Below, piece after piece: positions 11,301 to 26,000 of a stretch of DNA of 64,000 nt (position 1 is its first letter; each line of letters opens with the position of its first letter). The stretch comes from Membranipora membranacea (Eukaryota; Bryozoa; Gymnolaemata; Cheilostomatida; Membraniporidae): assembly GCA_914767715.1 (NCBI GenBank), contig OU612069.1:9545387-9609386 (forward strand). The letters run 5' to 3'. The notes below the pieces were generated by a model, which was not told the DNA's origin, made no database searches, and saw nothing but the letters and a program-made list of their open reading frames with translations. A program made the position numbers and the translations under genes.

Positions 11301-14300
11301 CGTGAGTCCTCAACACCCTACACAGAAGTGAAGGTCATAGGCTGCTACTAGGGACCACAATGATCTATGATATACTATCGCGTGTATATCTCTGATCGAT
11401 AGGGAATAAACTAATTCACTTAACCAGAGTACCATCACAAAGAATTTTGTGTGAAGTTCCGTGTTAAATTTTGTTAATTCGGTTTGGGTACATGTTAGGT
11501 ACTGCTACTAAATTGACTCTAACGATCAGAGATACACATCATGATAGTGGTAGTCTCGATGTCAGTGTGACAAGGGACAACCAATTTCGGTTTTGCTTTG
11601 TTTCAGTCAGTTTAGTACAGTCACCAGCATTGAGATTTTATAACTGTACATGGCTTTATTGAGATACTCATCTCATAACCCATGAGAAGAATTTGATACT
11701 TTCATTGAGATTCTAGTATTGACCTCAAAGCATCTATCTAATCGATTAATTAATCAAGATGTTGTCATAACTCAGTTGTAACAAGGAGTAACTCCTTGGT
11801 TGTAACCACTGATATATATTATATGTATGAGGGGAACATATCTGACCCTGAACAAGCGTGTGGCTATTTATGTATGGTTGCTGAACCGCATTTCTCATCT
11901 TTGTTTAGTTCACAAGTTCAGAATCGATAATAGCTGACATATGTTAACTTTTGTCAAGCAGCGATTCTGAACTTGGGGACCAATCAAAAATGAGAGATTC
12001 AGTCCAGCAACCATACATATATAGCCATACACTTGTTCAGGGTCAGATATGTTCCCCTCATCCATATAATATATATCAGTGGTTGTAACTTGTCTTTTTG
12101 TGCAATCATACAATGTTTTTGAGAGACAGTAAAAACTAACTATACTTTTCTCATTGCTGTCATTGCCTGTGATGGCTCTGTTATGATTGGCTATTGGGTG
12201 GACAATCAGAGCCAACACATTGGCTAGTCATTTCCCACCTTTTATGATTTAATGATTTTATTGCAGGTTCTCTCCAATAGATCCGACTACATTCTTCCAA
12301 AAAAAGGCTCTAGCTGACAAATTTGTTGAATTCTTCTGGGGTAAGAGTACTACGTAAAAGCCGCATTGAAACAAAACTACAATAAGTTGCATTTAGGTCG
12401 AGTTGTTGATTAATTAGAATTGTACAACTCATCAGTTTCCATGTAGGGATTGCTACCACTGTTGTGTCGGCTGTGGCCTCGTGGCGAGACAACTCTAACG
12501 CTCAATCATTTATCCTCTAACAGGCATGTATCCTTATTTAGAATATGATTTGAGTAATTTGAATAACATTAGATAACCCAATTACTCAAATCATATTCCA
12601 AATAAGGATAGATTGCCTATTAGAACATAAATGATTGAGCACTAGACGACGCCACATCAGTGAACACAACCACTGACCCAAACTGCAGACCCACAGACAA
12701 TTTGTGACATTCCAGTGTTATGATTATAATAGAATGTCAAAAAGTCTTGCTTGTCACTGTTTTTGAGTCCTCAAAACTCACGACTTGCATGGATCCTCAT
12801 TCTCACTCATTCATCATCATCAGTGGCGTATATTAGCACTCACGGCCCAATAGCTCAGTGTGTAGAGCGCCCGCCTAATAATCATTGTTAATAATATTGT
12901 TGTGGGTTCGAATCCCATCAAGGTCAGCTTTTTTTCAAATGGGTGCTTTATAACTGGAGCATTTTTACCGTAATCTTCTACTGCTATTGAGTTGTTTTCT
13001 GAAAGTACCCAACAGCTCAGTGAGCCATTGAAATACCTCTCTGCTTGCACTATTTTGCTACCGATATGCAAAAATTTTCGTGGTGGGAGGGCGCTTAAGC
13101 GCCCCTCCCACACCCTCCCCGCCACGCCTACGGCGTGTGGATCGGGCTGCGCCCGATTATTATGCTCATCTCTGAAAAGTCAGTGAGTGAAATTTTTTAG
13201 AATATACGCCCCTGATCATCATCATCTTATTAATCTCACTCGGAGTGCTTTGGCTTCTTTATCAAGATACAGTCTTTGTAATTGTCGGTAGAGAAAAAAC
13301 AGTTTGTCAACGAGATAAGAATACAGTTAATTATTCTTCGATTTAAAGCCCAATAACTAGCTACTGCCATGAAAAAAGAAATATCTATATGTAATATGTA
13401 AATGTAATATATATATATATATAAGCTTCAGATGTTGTTGTATCTCAGGTTCAGGACCAGAGCGAGTTGGGTTGAAGTATTTCAGCTGTGAGGCAACAGT
13501 CAGGACAACGAACATTTATCCAGACCTACACTATAACTCTACTCAGCTGAATTATGAGCTCAAAGAATTGGGGCGGAAATATCAACAGGACTTTGCTACG
13601 ATTCCCATGACAGGAGGCTGTAAGTTTCAAGCATTGATATGAATTTATGGATTAGTGGTAAAATACACAGTATGGCTATTTGTGAAAAAATTACATCAGT
13701 ATAACTTTTTGTCAGTAATTGGATATAGCTAAAATTTTGGCAGCTTTGTCGTTATGCATTGACTGAAGTCCCAGTAAGGCCCTTAAAAAACTCAGGTAAG
13801 CTATTTGACAAATGTTTACAAGGGGTTGGCTGTAGCATCACAGAACTTTTGGACCAATCGTAGATGAGAAATTATTTCTAGCAATCGTATGTAAATTGCC
13901 ATACGCCTGTTCAGAGTATATATCAGTGGTTTCAAGTGATTCAATGATTTTCCATTCAACGTGTTTCAACGAGTTTCAATGAGTTTCCTATAGTTTCCGT
14001 GAGTTACAATGAGTTGTTATGAATCAGTGAGTGAGAGAGCAAGTGAAAAGTAGAGCCGTGACCTGGAAAGATATGTAGCTGTGCCTGCTACCTTTATAGC
14101 TCAATAGTATACAGTTGCATGGGCATCACACTCAATCACATCAGTGCTCATGTATCTGTAAGAGCAGCCATTGCGGCCACAATGGTCATTTTGTTCAGCC
14201 AATTGCACCCTTACGTCGAAACAAGTTGAGACTGACACATTTTCTCGTCTTGTTCGAAAATAGAGGAAATTCCACAATATGTCCAATGATTGTCTTCAGT

Positions 14301-17300
14301 ATTCTGCCCCGTCTCAGATTCCAGTCAACACACATAGAAAAGTCTAATTGTTGCTTTATTGCAGTGGATAGAAATTCCCCATTATCTGTATCAAAAGCAA
14401 ATTTTGCCAACAAAATGGTGTGATTAATTGGTGTCCTCCCTGAAAAACAGTGTCCAATCCCGAAAAAGTTTGGGTGTGCATGCATGAGATGGTCTTTTAT
14501 CAGAATATATAAATACAATTCATCGCATATATTTACAATCAGAGGTAAGAAGGACAGAAACATTTATCAAACTTATTTTGGGATGTCCTTGCATCACCCA
14601 CACATGTTTATAACAGACAGAACTTCTAGCTGTTCCCTCTTCTTCCACTACAACTACTTGATAATTGTTCATCTCAGACTTTCCTTTTCAGCTGTTACTG
14701 CAGCACCAATACAATATTCCACAATGAGATGTCTGTAGTACAACAATCTTGGGTAAACTTCTTTATCTTTAGGTGGTGATGCTGGCATTTGTGGCTGGCG
14801 GCCACCAAATATTTTCCTTGAGCAATTGGAAAGTGTAACAGCTAAAACTCGGAGTCATGGCTACTTGGCGGGAACCAGAATAATATACAAAATAAGAGTA
14901 ACCTTTGGATTTGACATGCAGGAACTTCAGGTACTTACTGCAGTAAAACTTTCTCGTACTCGATGACGAAGTATGTAACAGGGTTACATCTCGTAGCAAT
15001 AGTTTATAAATGTCCAAACACTGCAGTCTCCTCCTTTGGTCCCAATCACAGACCTTGTGACCTAAAAGCGTCCATGAAATTAAGTTTGGGATAATGGGGA
15101 TAATCAAAGCCGTTTCTCCAGCTTATCAGCTTCAAAACAACATTGACCGTCTAGGACCGCCAGAAGCTGTGATATGATAATTGAAGTTGACCCTTACCAA
15201 TTTTCGCTCGTGTGAACAGAAAGCCTGTGTGTGAAGTCCCATCAGGGTTTTCGACCAATATTCAGACTTTTACATATATTGAACTGTCAAAGTGAAAGCA
15301 ACTTTTTTTCACCTCAAAATCTGCGTTAATCTCTTAGTTTTTTGTTTTGGATTGATCTCTATGATGACAAAAGTCATGTTGGATTACAACTTTTTTTATT
15401 CAATTTTGATGAAATTACATGAGTCCGAAGTTTTTAATGGTGGACATATATGCAAAATGTTTGTTTATGACATCATATCCCCCTATGCAAAACTTATTTT
15501 GATAAGTTGTAACATCAGTCTTAGTGGCCCAATTGAGCTGTTCTTGGGCCCATTTTGAAGCTTATAAGCTGGAGCAGTTCCTCTGATTGCATTAAGTTTT
15601 ATTTCATGGATACTTTTAACATTAGCATACCACCGGTTGCCACCCGCTGAGCAGTAAAAGAAAGTTGAAATTTTGGTTGACCTTATGTTGACCTTGGTGA
15701 CCCAATCAGATCATTTCTACAAGTTGATGTCCATTCATTTCAACCAGAAAATCAACAAAGGTGTGTTTTACTTTGGGAACTTTGCATTAGTAGTAAAATG
15801 ACATTTACTTTTCAACAAACAGTTCTTTGCATATTATATATGAATTCCAGGCTTTGTGAGCATATGGGCAGTCCTTTGTGAAAGCACAAAATATGCTCTC
15901 GTTCCCAGCTGCTCATAGTAATTTCAATTCTGACACTTAGCCTGTGCCTTTAAGCATGTGCTTTTAAGCCTCCGCAGTCAGCTGAAAGCAAAGGGCTCCC
16001 ATGTGCACCCCATTCCCATCATTATCCCACAATATTATGTTGATATTCTGCAGTTTGGTATTGAATATGATCACAAAGAAAAGAAGAGTTCCACAGGGCG
16101 CGGAGAGTTACGATATTTTGGTTGTGATTCACGAGGCAACATTTATCAGCGGAACGACACGGAATGGATAAAAGAAAGTCAGGAGTTTGTCTTTGAAGAG
16201 ACCAAGTAACTATCTTGACTTACCACAAAGACCAAAGACTACCCAAAGACCAAAGCTCTCATTTCCTGCAATATGATGTCACAGTGAACAGGGAGTGATT
16301 GTTTCTTGTATTGCACATCCTGTTCATTGTGACATCATATTGCAGAGAATGAGAGTTTCTCTTTCAATCATCAATAATACATGCCAAGTAGAGCATTGAA
16401 TTTTTTAACCATGCAAATCTGACACAACTTTATCATACATAAATAACTGCCTGACTATAACATGCTTTGGACTTCTGGTTTATTTTGCTGGGAAATCTCA
16501 TTTTATTTGATTCATGCTCCGACTTCACATTTTTGCTTACTTAAAGACTTTTTGAGGCTGCTCTTTTGTATCACATCTTATTCTCCATATTTTATTCTAT
16601 CATGTGAGCGATTTTCAGCTTTAGAATCCAAATATTGAGGAAGTTATGGCCTCTCAAACTTCCAGGGTGATTGCCTTCAATCGGCATTGGGAATAAGCGG
16701 ATGTTTCCCCTGGGGTACGTCACAACCATAGACATGTGTTTTGTCTATGGTCATACTTATTATGAGTTATTAGTTAAAACACTAATAATCACACAGATAA
16801 GATGATGATCAAAATTCCGACCTGGGTGGGAATAGAACCCAGGTCCCCATACCTATAGGCAACAACGCTACCATCAGGCCACTTGGACCAACCAGGTCAG
16901 CCAGTAGACAATATAGCTAAGTGTTAGCGTTAGTGTTTGGACCTGGGTTACAGATCTGAACATTTTGATCATCAAAATATTTATTAGTATATCGTAATAA
17001 GTATGATGGTTGTGACGTACCCTAGGGATTGTCGGCTGATTCTTACTGCCGATAAATTGCCGTCACCTTGGAAGTTTGAGAGGCCATAACTTCCTCAATA
17101 TTTCGATTCTAAAGCTGAAAATCGCTCACATGATAGAATATAATATGGAGAATAAGATGTGATACAAAAGAGCAGCCTCAAACAAAGTCTTTAATAAGCA
17201 GAAAATAACTGCCTGACTACAACATGCTTTGGTCTTTGGTCCATAGTTATCTTCAGATAACGCATTAATCATCCTGTTTTACCATTTTCAGCCAGTATGT

Positions 17301-20300
17301 TGGCACTCCCTTCCAGAACTGTATTGTGTCTCGCTATGCAGCTCGTGAGCCGGGAGTTATCGTCACTCTCATCAGGCGTGTGAACGCACAGAATTCTGGT
17401 GATCGTAGATTATTTGTCAAAGAGTACAACAGCGATGTCATATATTATGGTCCAACCCTTGAAGTCAACGGTGAGATTATTTATTTGACACATTATGGAA
17501 AACTGATATTGTCTGCCAAATAAAATGTATAGTATAGTATAGCGTATAAAAATAACTAAACTTATTATGGAATTATTAATGCTACACGGTCTAGCTACAA
17601 CAAAACCCTCCATTAATCCCATGTGCTTTTAGTTCACAAAAACATGACATGAATTATTAATTATGAACAGAGAGGAATCTTTGGTGCTTAATACCATCAA
17701 ATTCAAATGCCGTTGAGTGAGGCACCATGAATACTAATACCAGTTATCCTGAGGGTTTTTCAATCACAAAGAGCAATGCTTTACTAAAGCAGGCTATCAC
17801 TATCACATCGCTTGAAGTTGTCATGCACTTGGTCTTTCAATTCGACAAATTCGTTCCCAAATTGCTTACTCAGAATATATTTAGTTAAAATCGCAAGTGT
17901 TGTCTCCGTCCGTGGACTGAGAAATATCAGTGCCTTAAGGGTGCGGCCGCCGTATTCGGCGCCAAGTTGCTCTCAGTTTGCAGGCAGGTTGGAGCACACC
18001 TGGGGCGTCATATGAGCCCAGTAGTCAGTAGACTGCAGCGGGATTCGAACCCAGAACCTCCAACAGTTGCGCGTTAAAGGGCAGGCGCTCTTACCAACTG
18101 AGCTACCTCCATACTCCTATGACTGAGTGATCTGAAAGCGAGAGCCTAGCAGGTATCGCTCACGCACGTAATTGAAAATCCACCCTGACTCACGAAGTAT
18201 TCATGAGCAATCAACAATTAATTTCTAAAGATTTAATAGAATACACAGCGGGTATATCGGTACCAGCATTGCTTTAATTAACTGTAAAGGCTGATCAAAA
18301 TGACCAATCAAAGAAGGATAATAGTTGGTCTTTGTCTCTGCCTATTGTCTAGTTGACCAACCAGCACAATGGATGGAATGGCAGCAGTGGAGTGAATGTA
18401 TTAGTACATGTAATGACAATAATGGATCAAATAGAAGGAACCGGACGAGAATCTGCGAAGCTGCGTAAGTAGCCATTGTGTTGGCTCTGATTGGCTGTGT
18501 TTAGGAAACTCACTCCAGCCAATCAGATCTAACACAGGATTAAGCTTTTTTACTGACTTATTCATTTGTTATTTGGCCGTAGTATGTTATCAATCCTAGA
18601 TCTAAAAAACACACAATCAGTTTTTAAACCACTGCTGCCACACAACCAAATGTATGCATATAGAATTCTGTATAGTTCAAAACTAATAAAATGAGGCTGC
18701 AATCTCAGCATTGTCACCTAAAGAGCAAATAATTTGCACAAACTGATCGTCAAAATTAGGGTATGATATTAATTATATACCGTATCATGTGACATAGTTA
18801 CTGTCTTACTAGTACACGGCATAAGCTAGTGCGTAAATTTCATGCCCTGATTTTGAAGTTCAGTTTGTGCAAATTATTTGCCCATTAGGTGACAATTCTG
18901 AGATTAAAGTCTAAATTAGTTATCTTGGAGCTATACAGAATTCAATGAGCACAAATTCGCCTGAGTGGCAGCAGTAGTTTAAGATTCATTCTGTATCAGC
19001 AGTCTAATACATTTTGCCAAAATACCTGGATAGAGAAGTAAAGTTTATCTCAAGGAACATGTGGTGATTTAGTTTGATTGACCTCAGCCCCACAACACAG
19101 TCAATCGGGAAGAAATCTCAGAGCTTACAACAACGCCCTCAAGTTCCTTTTTTGGGGTGTGGTGTCTTATAATGTTGACTCACCGGAGAGAGGCTGTTTT
19201 AAAGGGTCATTCCTATTAGAAAATTTGATTTATTATCCCAGGAAATAGACTATTGCGAGTTCATAGAGCAAATAAAAATAATTAAAAATGAAAAAACTTT
19301 TAAATTAATAGCAAGGGTCATAATGGATCATAGAGGTCACTATGATCAACTATGATCTCGATTTACAGACTTTGCAGCAGTTTTATCGCAATAAGTTCAC
19401 AGGCTATTTTATTTCATATGCCCTAATGACTTATCGGCCTTAGATCTTTAAAACCACATCAAACATGGCCTAGTAGGACTGACACTTTAAGGGACAGCGA
19501 CTCAACATCAACATTCTTGTTTTAATCAATCAAAATGAGGCACTCCAAGCACCCATATTAACAAATCAGAATGAAGCACCCCAAGCACCCATATTAACCA
19601 ATCAGAATGAAGCACCCCAAGCACCCATATTATCTAAGACAATTTATTTTTTACTCGATGCAGCTAGTTTCATATTACAGATATATCGCCCCATATTACA
19701 AATTCAAGCCTGAGAACCTTAACCTTCAAGGAGAGCTTTGCCGTCTGCCGCCAGAGAATGATCCAACCCATGAGAAAGATATAGAGTTTGACATGTGCTA
19801 TGGCGATGGCGAATGCACCGGGGATGGTGTATGTAAGTTGAAAGCACACTGACATTGAGATTACACTATTAAAATATGTATCCCTGATTGTTAGAGTCAA
19901 TTTAGTAGCAGTACCTAGCATGTACAAACCCGTATTAATAAAAAAACACGGGTCGTCACACCAAATTTCTTGTAATGGAACTCTTACTAAGTAAATTAAT
20001 TCACTCTCTATTTTTTTAAACCTTTATTGACAAGCAATCTTCATCATTAAAATGATGTTCTTCCTATTGTGCCAAGATAAAACAAAAATAAATAAATATG
20101 GAATTAATAAATAACGGAGAAATATTGGAAGATAAAGACTAACAATGAAATTTGATAAGATATATACATGCAATAGTATATCACATGATCAGTGTGAGTT
20201 GAAAGCTCTTTCATTGAGGGCACGCAAACACACTTTTTTATACCCTTGCTCTCAATTTTATTTCCTCAGTAAGCAAATGTTTTTGTCTCCTTCTTTGTGT

Positions 20301-22972
20301 GAGAAGTCAACCCTACAATCCAATTGTACTCTTGAAAATTGGTAACTAGATGAAATAAAAAAATGAAGAGCATTACCATGATAGCTGATAGCCCTTATTG
20401 ATAATTACTTTTTTTTATCATGTTTTAAGCAATAGCTGAAGGATTGACAGCCTCTTTAAGTGTGGAGGGAGTAGAGATAGATTTACGGGATACTCCGCCC
20501 ACATCTCTACCTGAGGATATCATTGAGCTTACACGACATATTGATCCTGAAAGTAAGAAGAACAACTTTTAAAAAATCCATTCTTTATAGTAACAGTCCT
20601 ACTAGGCCATGTTTGGTATGCTTTTAAAGATCTCCGGCTGAAAAGTCATTAGGGCATATTAAATAAAACAGCCTGTGAACTTTTTTGCAGTAAAACTGCT
20701 GCAAAGTCTGAAAATTAGGATCATATTGGATCATAGGGATTTTATTGCCCCCAGACCACTATGATCCGCTATGATCCTTGCTAAAATAATTGAAAAAAAA
20801 CTATATGCTATAAAAAAATGAAAATTGTGGACATTTTTTGCCCTATGTACTCACAATATTTGATTTACTGGGGTAATATATCCACTTTTCTAATAAGACT
20901 GACTCTTTAACTGATGTCATCATGTGGTTAGAGCCACACTGACATTGAGACTAGACAATTAACATGTGTATTTCTGATCGTTAGAGTCAGTTTAGAAGCA
21001 GTACCTAACATGTACCCAGCCCTAATTAGTAAAATTGAACATGGATCAACACACCATAATCAGAGATATACATGCTGGGTTAGAGCTAGTGTTTTACAAT
21101 ACAAAAAAAATCATGTGATAAGGACAGAACAAAGAAACTGAAGTATTCGATCATACCAACTTCGGATTGACAGTGCCACAAAGAAAACCAAATGACCAAC
21201 ATATGTTTTGCTACGTTTGAAAACAAAATTCTTTGACTTGTGTTTTGGTCAGCTAAGGTTCTCAGTTTAGCAAATTTTAATCAATTCAGTCGCTAGGTTG
21301 GTGTGCACAGATAACCGACCGGGATGGATTGGTGTCATGTGCCCTAAGAGGCATCTAATTTGACAAACGGACATTGCTACTACAAACCACTGTTTTCTCA
21401 TAGCGTGTGTGAAATAACATCTGGTTCAGCAAGCATGTGTTATGATCTGATATCTAAACTGAATAAACTATCACCCTTTCTGTCATTGAAGGCTTTCGCA
21501 GCTGTAACATATGGAATCAGATCATCTCCCCTGTTAGAAGCTCAGTTGATTGTTACTCCTATGAAAGTTAAATGATTAAAACAGTAACACTTTATAACCA
21601 AGGAGTAAAAGAGAGGAGTGAAAACTAAAAATTGTTTACAATGAAGTACAATGGTACTTCCGATTCTCTATGTAGCCTCGGCTTTTACTCCTTGTTATAA
21701 CCATCATCTCTTCACTCCAGTTGATGAGGATAAGCTTGAGTTACCGGACGGCACATCAATACGCTGGTCGGATCAATATTACACACCTGAGGATGAACAG
21801 CAGAGCTTTCTGGTACCCGGAGGAGAGGTAGTTCAGGCGATAGTCAAACCAGGCAGCTCGCTGACTGTCGTATGGACTATCGACCTGGACGCTGCTGGCG
21901 TCTCTGATGATTATTTTCTTCATTATATAGGTAAGAATTAGCCGATGTGTTGGCTCTGAATGGCTGGTGGGTGGGAAAGAGCCAATGAGAGGTCAGATAG
22001 TAGGTACTCTCCTGATTGGCTCTGATTGGCTGGTGGGTGCGAAAGAGCCAATGAGAGGTCAGATAGTAGGTACTCTCCTGATTGGCTGGTGGGTGGGAAA
22101 GAGCCAACGCCAGGTCAGATTTCCTGAAACTACCTATATGAGTTTAGTGAGTGTTGAATCATTCAGTTTTACTTTTACTATATATCAGTAGGTGCTCTCT
22201 ATGACCTGGCATTGACTCTTTCTCCCACCAAACAGCCAATCATATCAGAGCCAGTATATTGACTAGGTAAGAGTATGCATTAGAACCTGACTTGAGTTGA
22301 CTTACATGTCAGCAAAGAAAAAAGCTTTATCAATTATGTTGTCAAGTCACATGTTCAGCTTGGTTAAGTTTAGATTTTCCGACTTGACTAGATGTGGACT
22401 GACTTAATCCAGACTATCACAGTGGCAATTAGTTTTGTCACAAAAACTACCCAGGTGTAACCAAAATTGAAGATCAGTCAAAAAACTTTTCTAAACTCCG
22501 AAGTTATAGGTAGCCAGTAAATGACAGGCATGCTTTTCTGCTATAAAATTTTCAAACCTTCTAAAGTCTTGATACGATAGACTTAAGTATTCTGTTTTAT
22601 CAGGAAGTTGGGAGTCACTTCTAACTCCTTTTTTCAATTCATGCTGATATTCCTAGTTGGACAGATACTAGCCAATGTGTTGGCTCTGATGTGATTGGCT
22701 GTTGTGTTGCCCATCCATAAGCCAATCAGAGCCAGCGCATTGGCTAACAAGTCCTTAAATTGTAACTTACACTCTTTACCCGTTCAGGTGTGGGAAAGGC
22801 GCAGGACCCTATTAAGAACTGCATCGAGTTGAACATAAATCCCTGTTCTGTTGATATATGGGCTCCGAACGGCAAACCAACACAGTTTTACCATAATGTC
22901 GTAAGTTGACCAATAGGGAGTGTTAAATAGGATCCCATAATTGCATTTTCAAAGATTCTAAAGAGGATTGGT

Positions 22973-23026
<54 letters not shown>

Positions 23027-26000
23027 TCTGGCTGGCTGGCTTGCTGGCTTGCTGATTGGTCGATCGGTTGGTCGGTCGGATGGTTGAAAGATAAAAGTAG
23101 ATATCCATATGCCATCTTAATAGTTGTTGGCCATGATTTTCATCAAGCGTAACATGTCATACGTAAAATTTTCCATTTGTAGGAAATCGATGAGAGTAAG
23201 TGGGTCTATGATAAAAACGTACATCTAGATCAGGATTCCGACCCAAATGCTTACCAGTATCTACAAAGACTGTGAGTTTTAATTGTATGCTTGATTAATA
23301 AGCTCATTTTTGCATAATTGATTTATTGATGGGCAATAATGGTCACATAAGGAAGATTTTCAGGTTGTTTCTCTTGACGATACAATTTGAGCTACCTTTG
23401 AATGTGCGAGAGGGCCACTTGGCACAACCTTAGAATCAAGCGGTATCTTGTTCTGTTGGACGGTCGTTTCCCAGATTGGTAAAGGTCAATGGATTTTGGT
23501 TTGGCACGAGCGAGTCTTAGAATAAACCACGGAAAAAAATTTTTTTTTTATGGCTGATGACTAAAACGCTTGGTAATAATTTTTTGTGCTGACACAAATG
23601 CTAGGACAGAGAGTGCACTCAAACCAGGTTTCATATCAAATATCTGGCATCTGAATTATGACAATACACAATGAATCATATGATCTCCAAGGTGATATAC
23701 AGGAAAACTTTCACCATCATTGATATTATTATAGTGGTTGGAAAATTGAGGCTACTTTGCGTTCAGCTACGGTTACAGTAAAGCTTGAGAACTTGGATAG
23801 TACTGACACAGGGTTGTATATGCCCCGAGCTGTGGCAAGAACTGAAGCTTGGTTATATTCAGTACTGGCTCTAAGACCCCTTCTGGATCTCAGGGTCGAC
23901 TTTGGAGGTAGGATCTCACATGTCTATTGTGTATCTCACATGCCTATTGTCTTGCAATGGGGGACAAATTCAGGAATTGCCCCCAAAGATTCCTAATTAG
24001 GACTGGTTGTAAGCGCTCTATGTCTGAATTCTGAATATTGGCTTGTTGCCAAAGTATTAAATGTGTTCATACTTTCACCAAAGAAGCACAGGCATATGCG
24101 ATCTGTAGATTGCAGAAGGTAGCTGTACCTGGGCCAACACAAAGTTCTGGGTTAAAATCTCGCAGCAATCTATAGACACTACTTGGCCCCAACCTGCCTG
24201 TTAACTAAGAGCAACCATGCGTGGCCGCCTCCCATTAGATAGATACTGTGCTTGCTCAGTATAGGACCAGTGAACTTAGATTTTAACCATTTTTACCAAC
24301 ATAAAAGCAACCCATTGTCTATTATCAATTCCTTCTAAACTGAGCTGAAAATGGATTAAATGGGAATATTTTGGTATTCTAAGGCAATATGATGGGATTA
24401 AGATTTATCTCCGATCCCATTGTTTTGAGTTAAAAAGCTGATTTTCTCCCAAACTGGCAGACTGAGAGGTGTAGAAATTATGACAAAGTATTAAGACACC
24501 CTATCTACACATACAAACACTGTCAAATTCTTGCCCTAAAGCCGTTAAAATAAACTGAAAGATAACTGTTGGTGTATTCTGGACTAGTAGGCCATTCATA
24601 AATCTAGTCCCTTCTTACAGTCAAGAGCCTGATAAAGGTATTAACTGGGGAGAAGAGCCTAAGATATTTATAACTTTTGATTATATTTTGCCCAAATTAT
24701 GCATCATCAATTCAAACATTCAGCACATATATTAATGAAATAATATATGATTTTTATTCTATTACTTTTGGATAATTTAGATCAAGCAGATAGTCTTCAG
24801 TCGACCAAAACTGGAAATTATTCCCACATAATATCCCCAGTGCCTGTAATTGACCGCCATAATTACAGGCACTGGGGATATTATGTGGGAAAATTTGGCG
24901 GTTTTGGTCAACTGTAATAGTCCTCTTTTCCGGAGAAGTTCATCAACAAAGTGTGGGGGAGGTAAAGCTGAATTAAAATTTTAGAGGCAGAAGTAAACAC
25001 ATACGGAGAGGGAGGTCCATCTCTAACATTATACAATCTCAGAAAGCACCCCAGGGAAGATTACCCACAACTCATCACACTTAAAGCAAATAGCGGAGCC
25101 CTGGATTACTTTGTGCAATATGCCTTCCAGAATTTAATTGTGCCCGTGTCCAAGGTATTCAACGCAAAGGTAAGTACATATTACAGGGCTGTAGTTTTAG
25201 GGGAGGCAGGGTATCACTGCCTCCCCTGGATAGCTAAGTAAAGTGGTCCAAAATAACTATAATTTTTAATAATGCAAGTCAGAACGAGCTTTACTATTAC
25301 AATTCCTATTTATCTCACCTGTTGGTTCATTGTTTGTACCCTCCAGAATTATTGCCTCCCCTAACATTTGTTCTAAAGTACAGCCCTGTATTATCTTGTA
25401 TGCAAGATGGCAGCGGTTGTTCTCTACCACTGGGTGTCATTATTATGCGTGGTAAGCATGGAGAACAATTAAGTGCCCCAAAATCTAACACAACTTACCT
25501 TATTAGATATTGGGCCTAGACGATACTCATACTAATTTTTTAGCTGGAGATACTGAAGCCTGTCTTGACGAGCTTTGTTTGGTGGGGGGGGGGGGGGGGG
25601 ACAGACAAAACTTAGATACTCCTTAGCTAGTCTTGACATTAGGGCAACGTAAAACTAGGTTACAGTTACAGAAACTTCTAAGTTGAGACAGGGAGACAGA
25701 TCGATTTTGAATTTAAGATTGCATATGATTAGATTATCTTGATCACAATTTTACTCTTTATTGATGCAGACAATCGTATTGGCCTGAGTTTGTATTAAGG
25801 GTTTGTCATGAGTCTTCTCATTGGCTGAAGGCATAGCTATAGCTTTTGTTATCAGAATTATTTTTAGCTGAAGGATAGCCTCAGGTTCTGTAATAAATCC
25901 TGCTGTTTTGAACTACTGTAGGTTGAGGTAGGGTGCAACCCTCTGCCACACAAGGAGTATTTCTGGTTAAGGTACAAGAGCTACCCAGTAGATATATTTC

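Noticed and set aside
12820-13125. Minus-strand 101-residue frame containing GFEPTTILL
   Set aside because: That motif is the usual translation of a tRNA-like B-box region read backwards; the frame lies wholly in the SINE-like element.
14115-14738. Overlapping frames on both strands in intron 8
   Set aside because: No splice context and no domain; exons 8 and 9 join directly in phase 1.
15292-15558. 88-residue plus-strand frame in intron 9
   Set aside because: No acceptor/donor pair gives compatible phases, and exons 9 and 10 join in phase without it.
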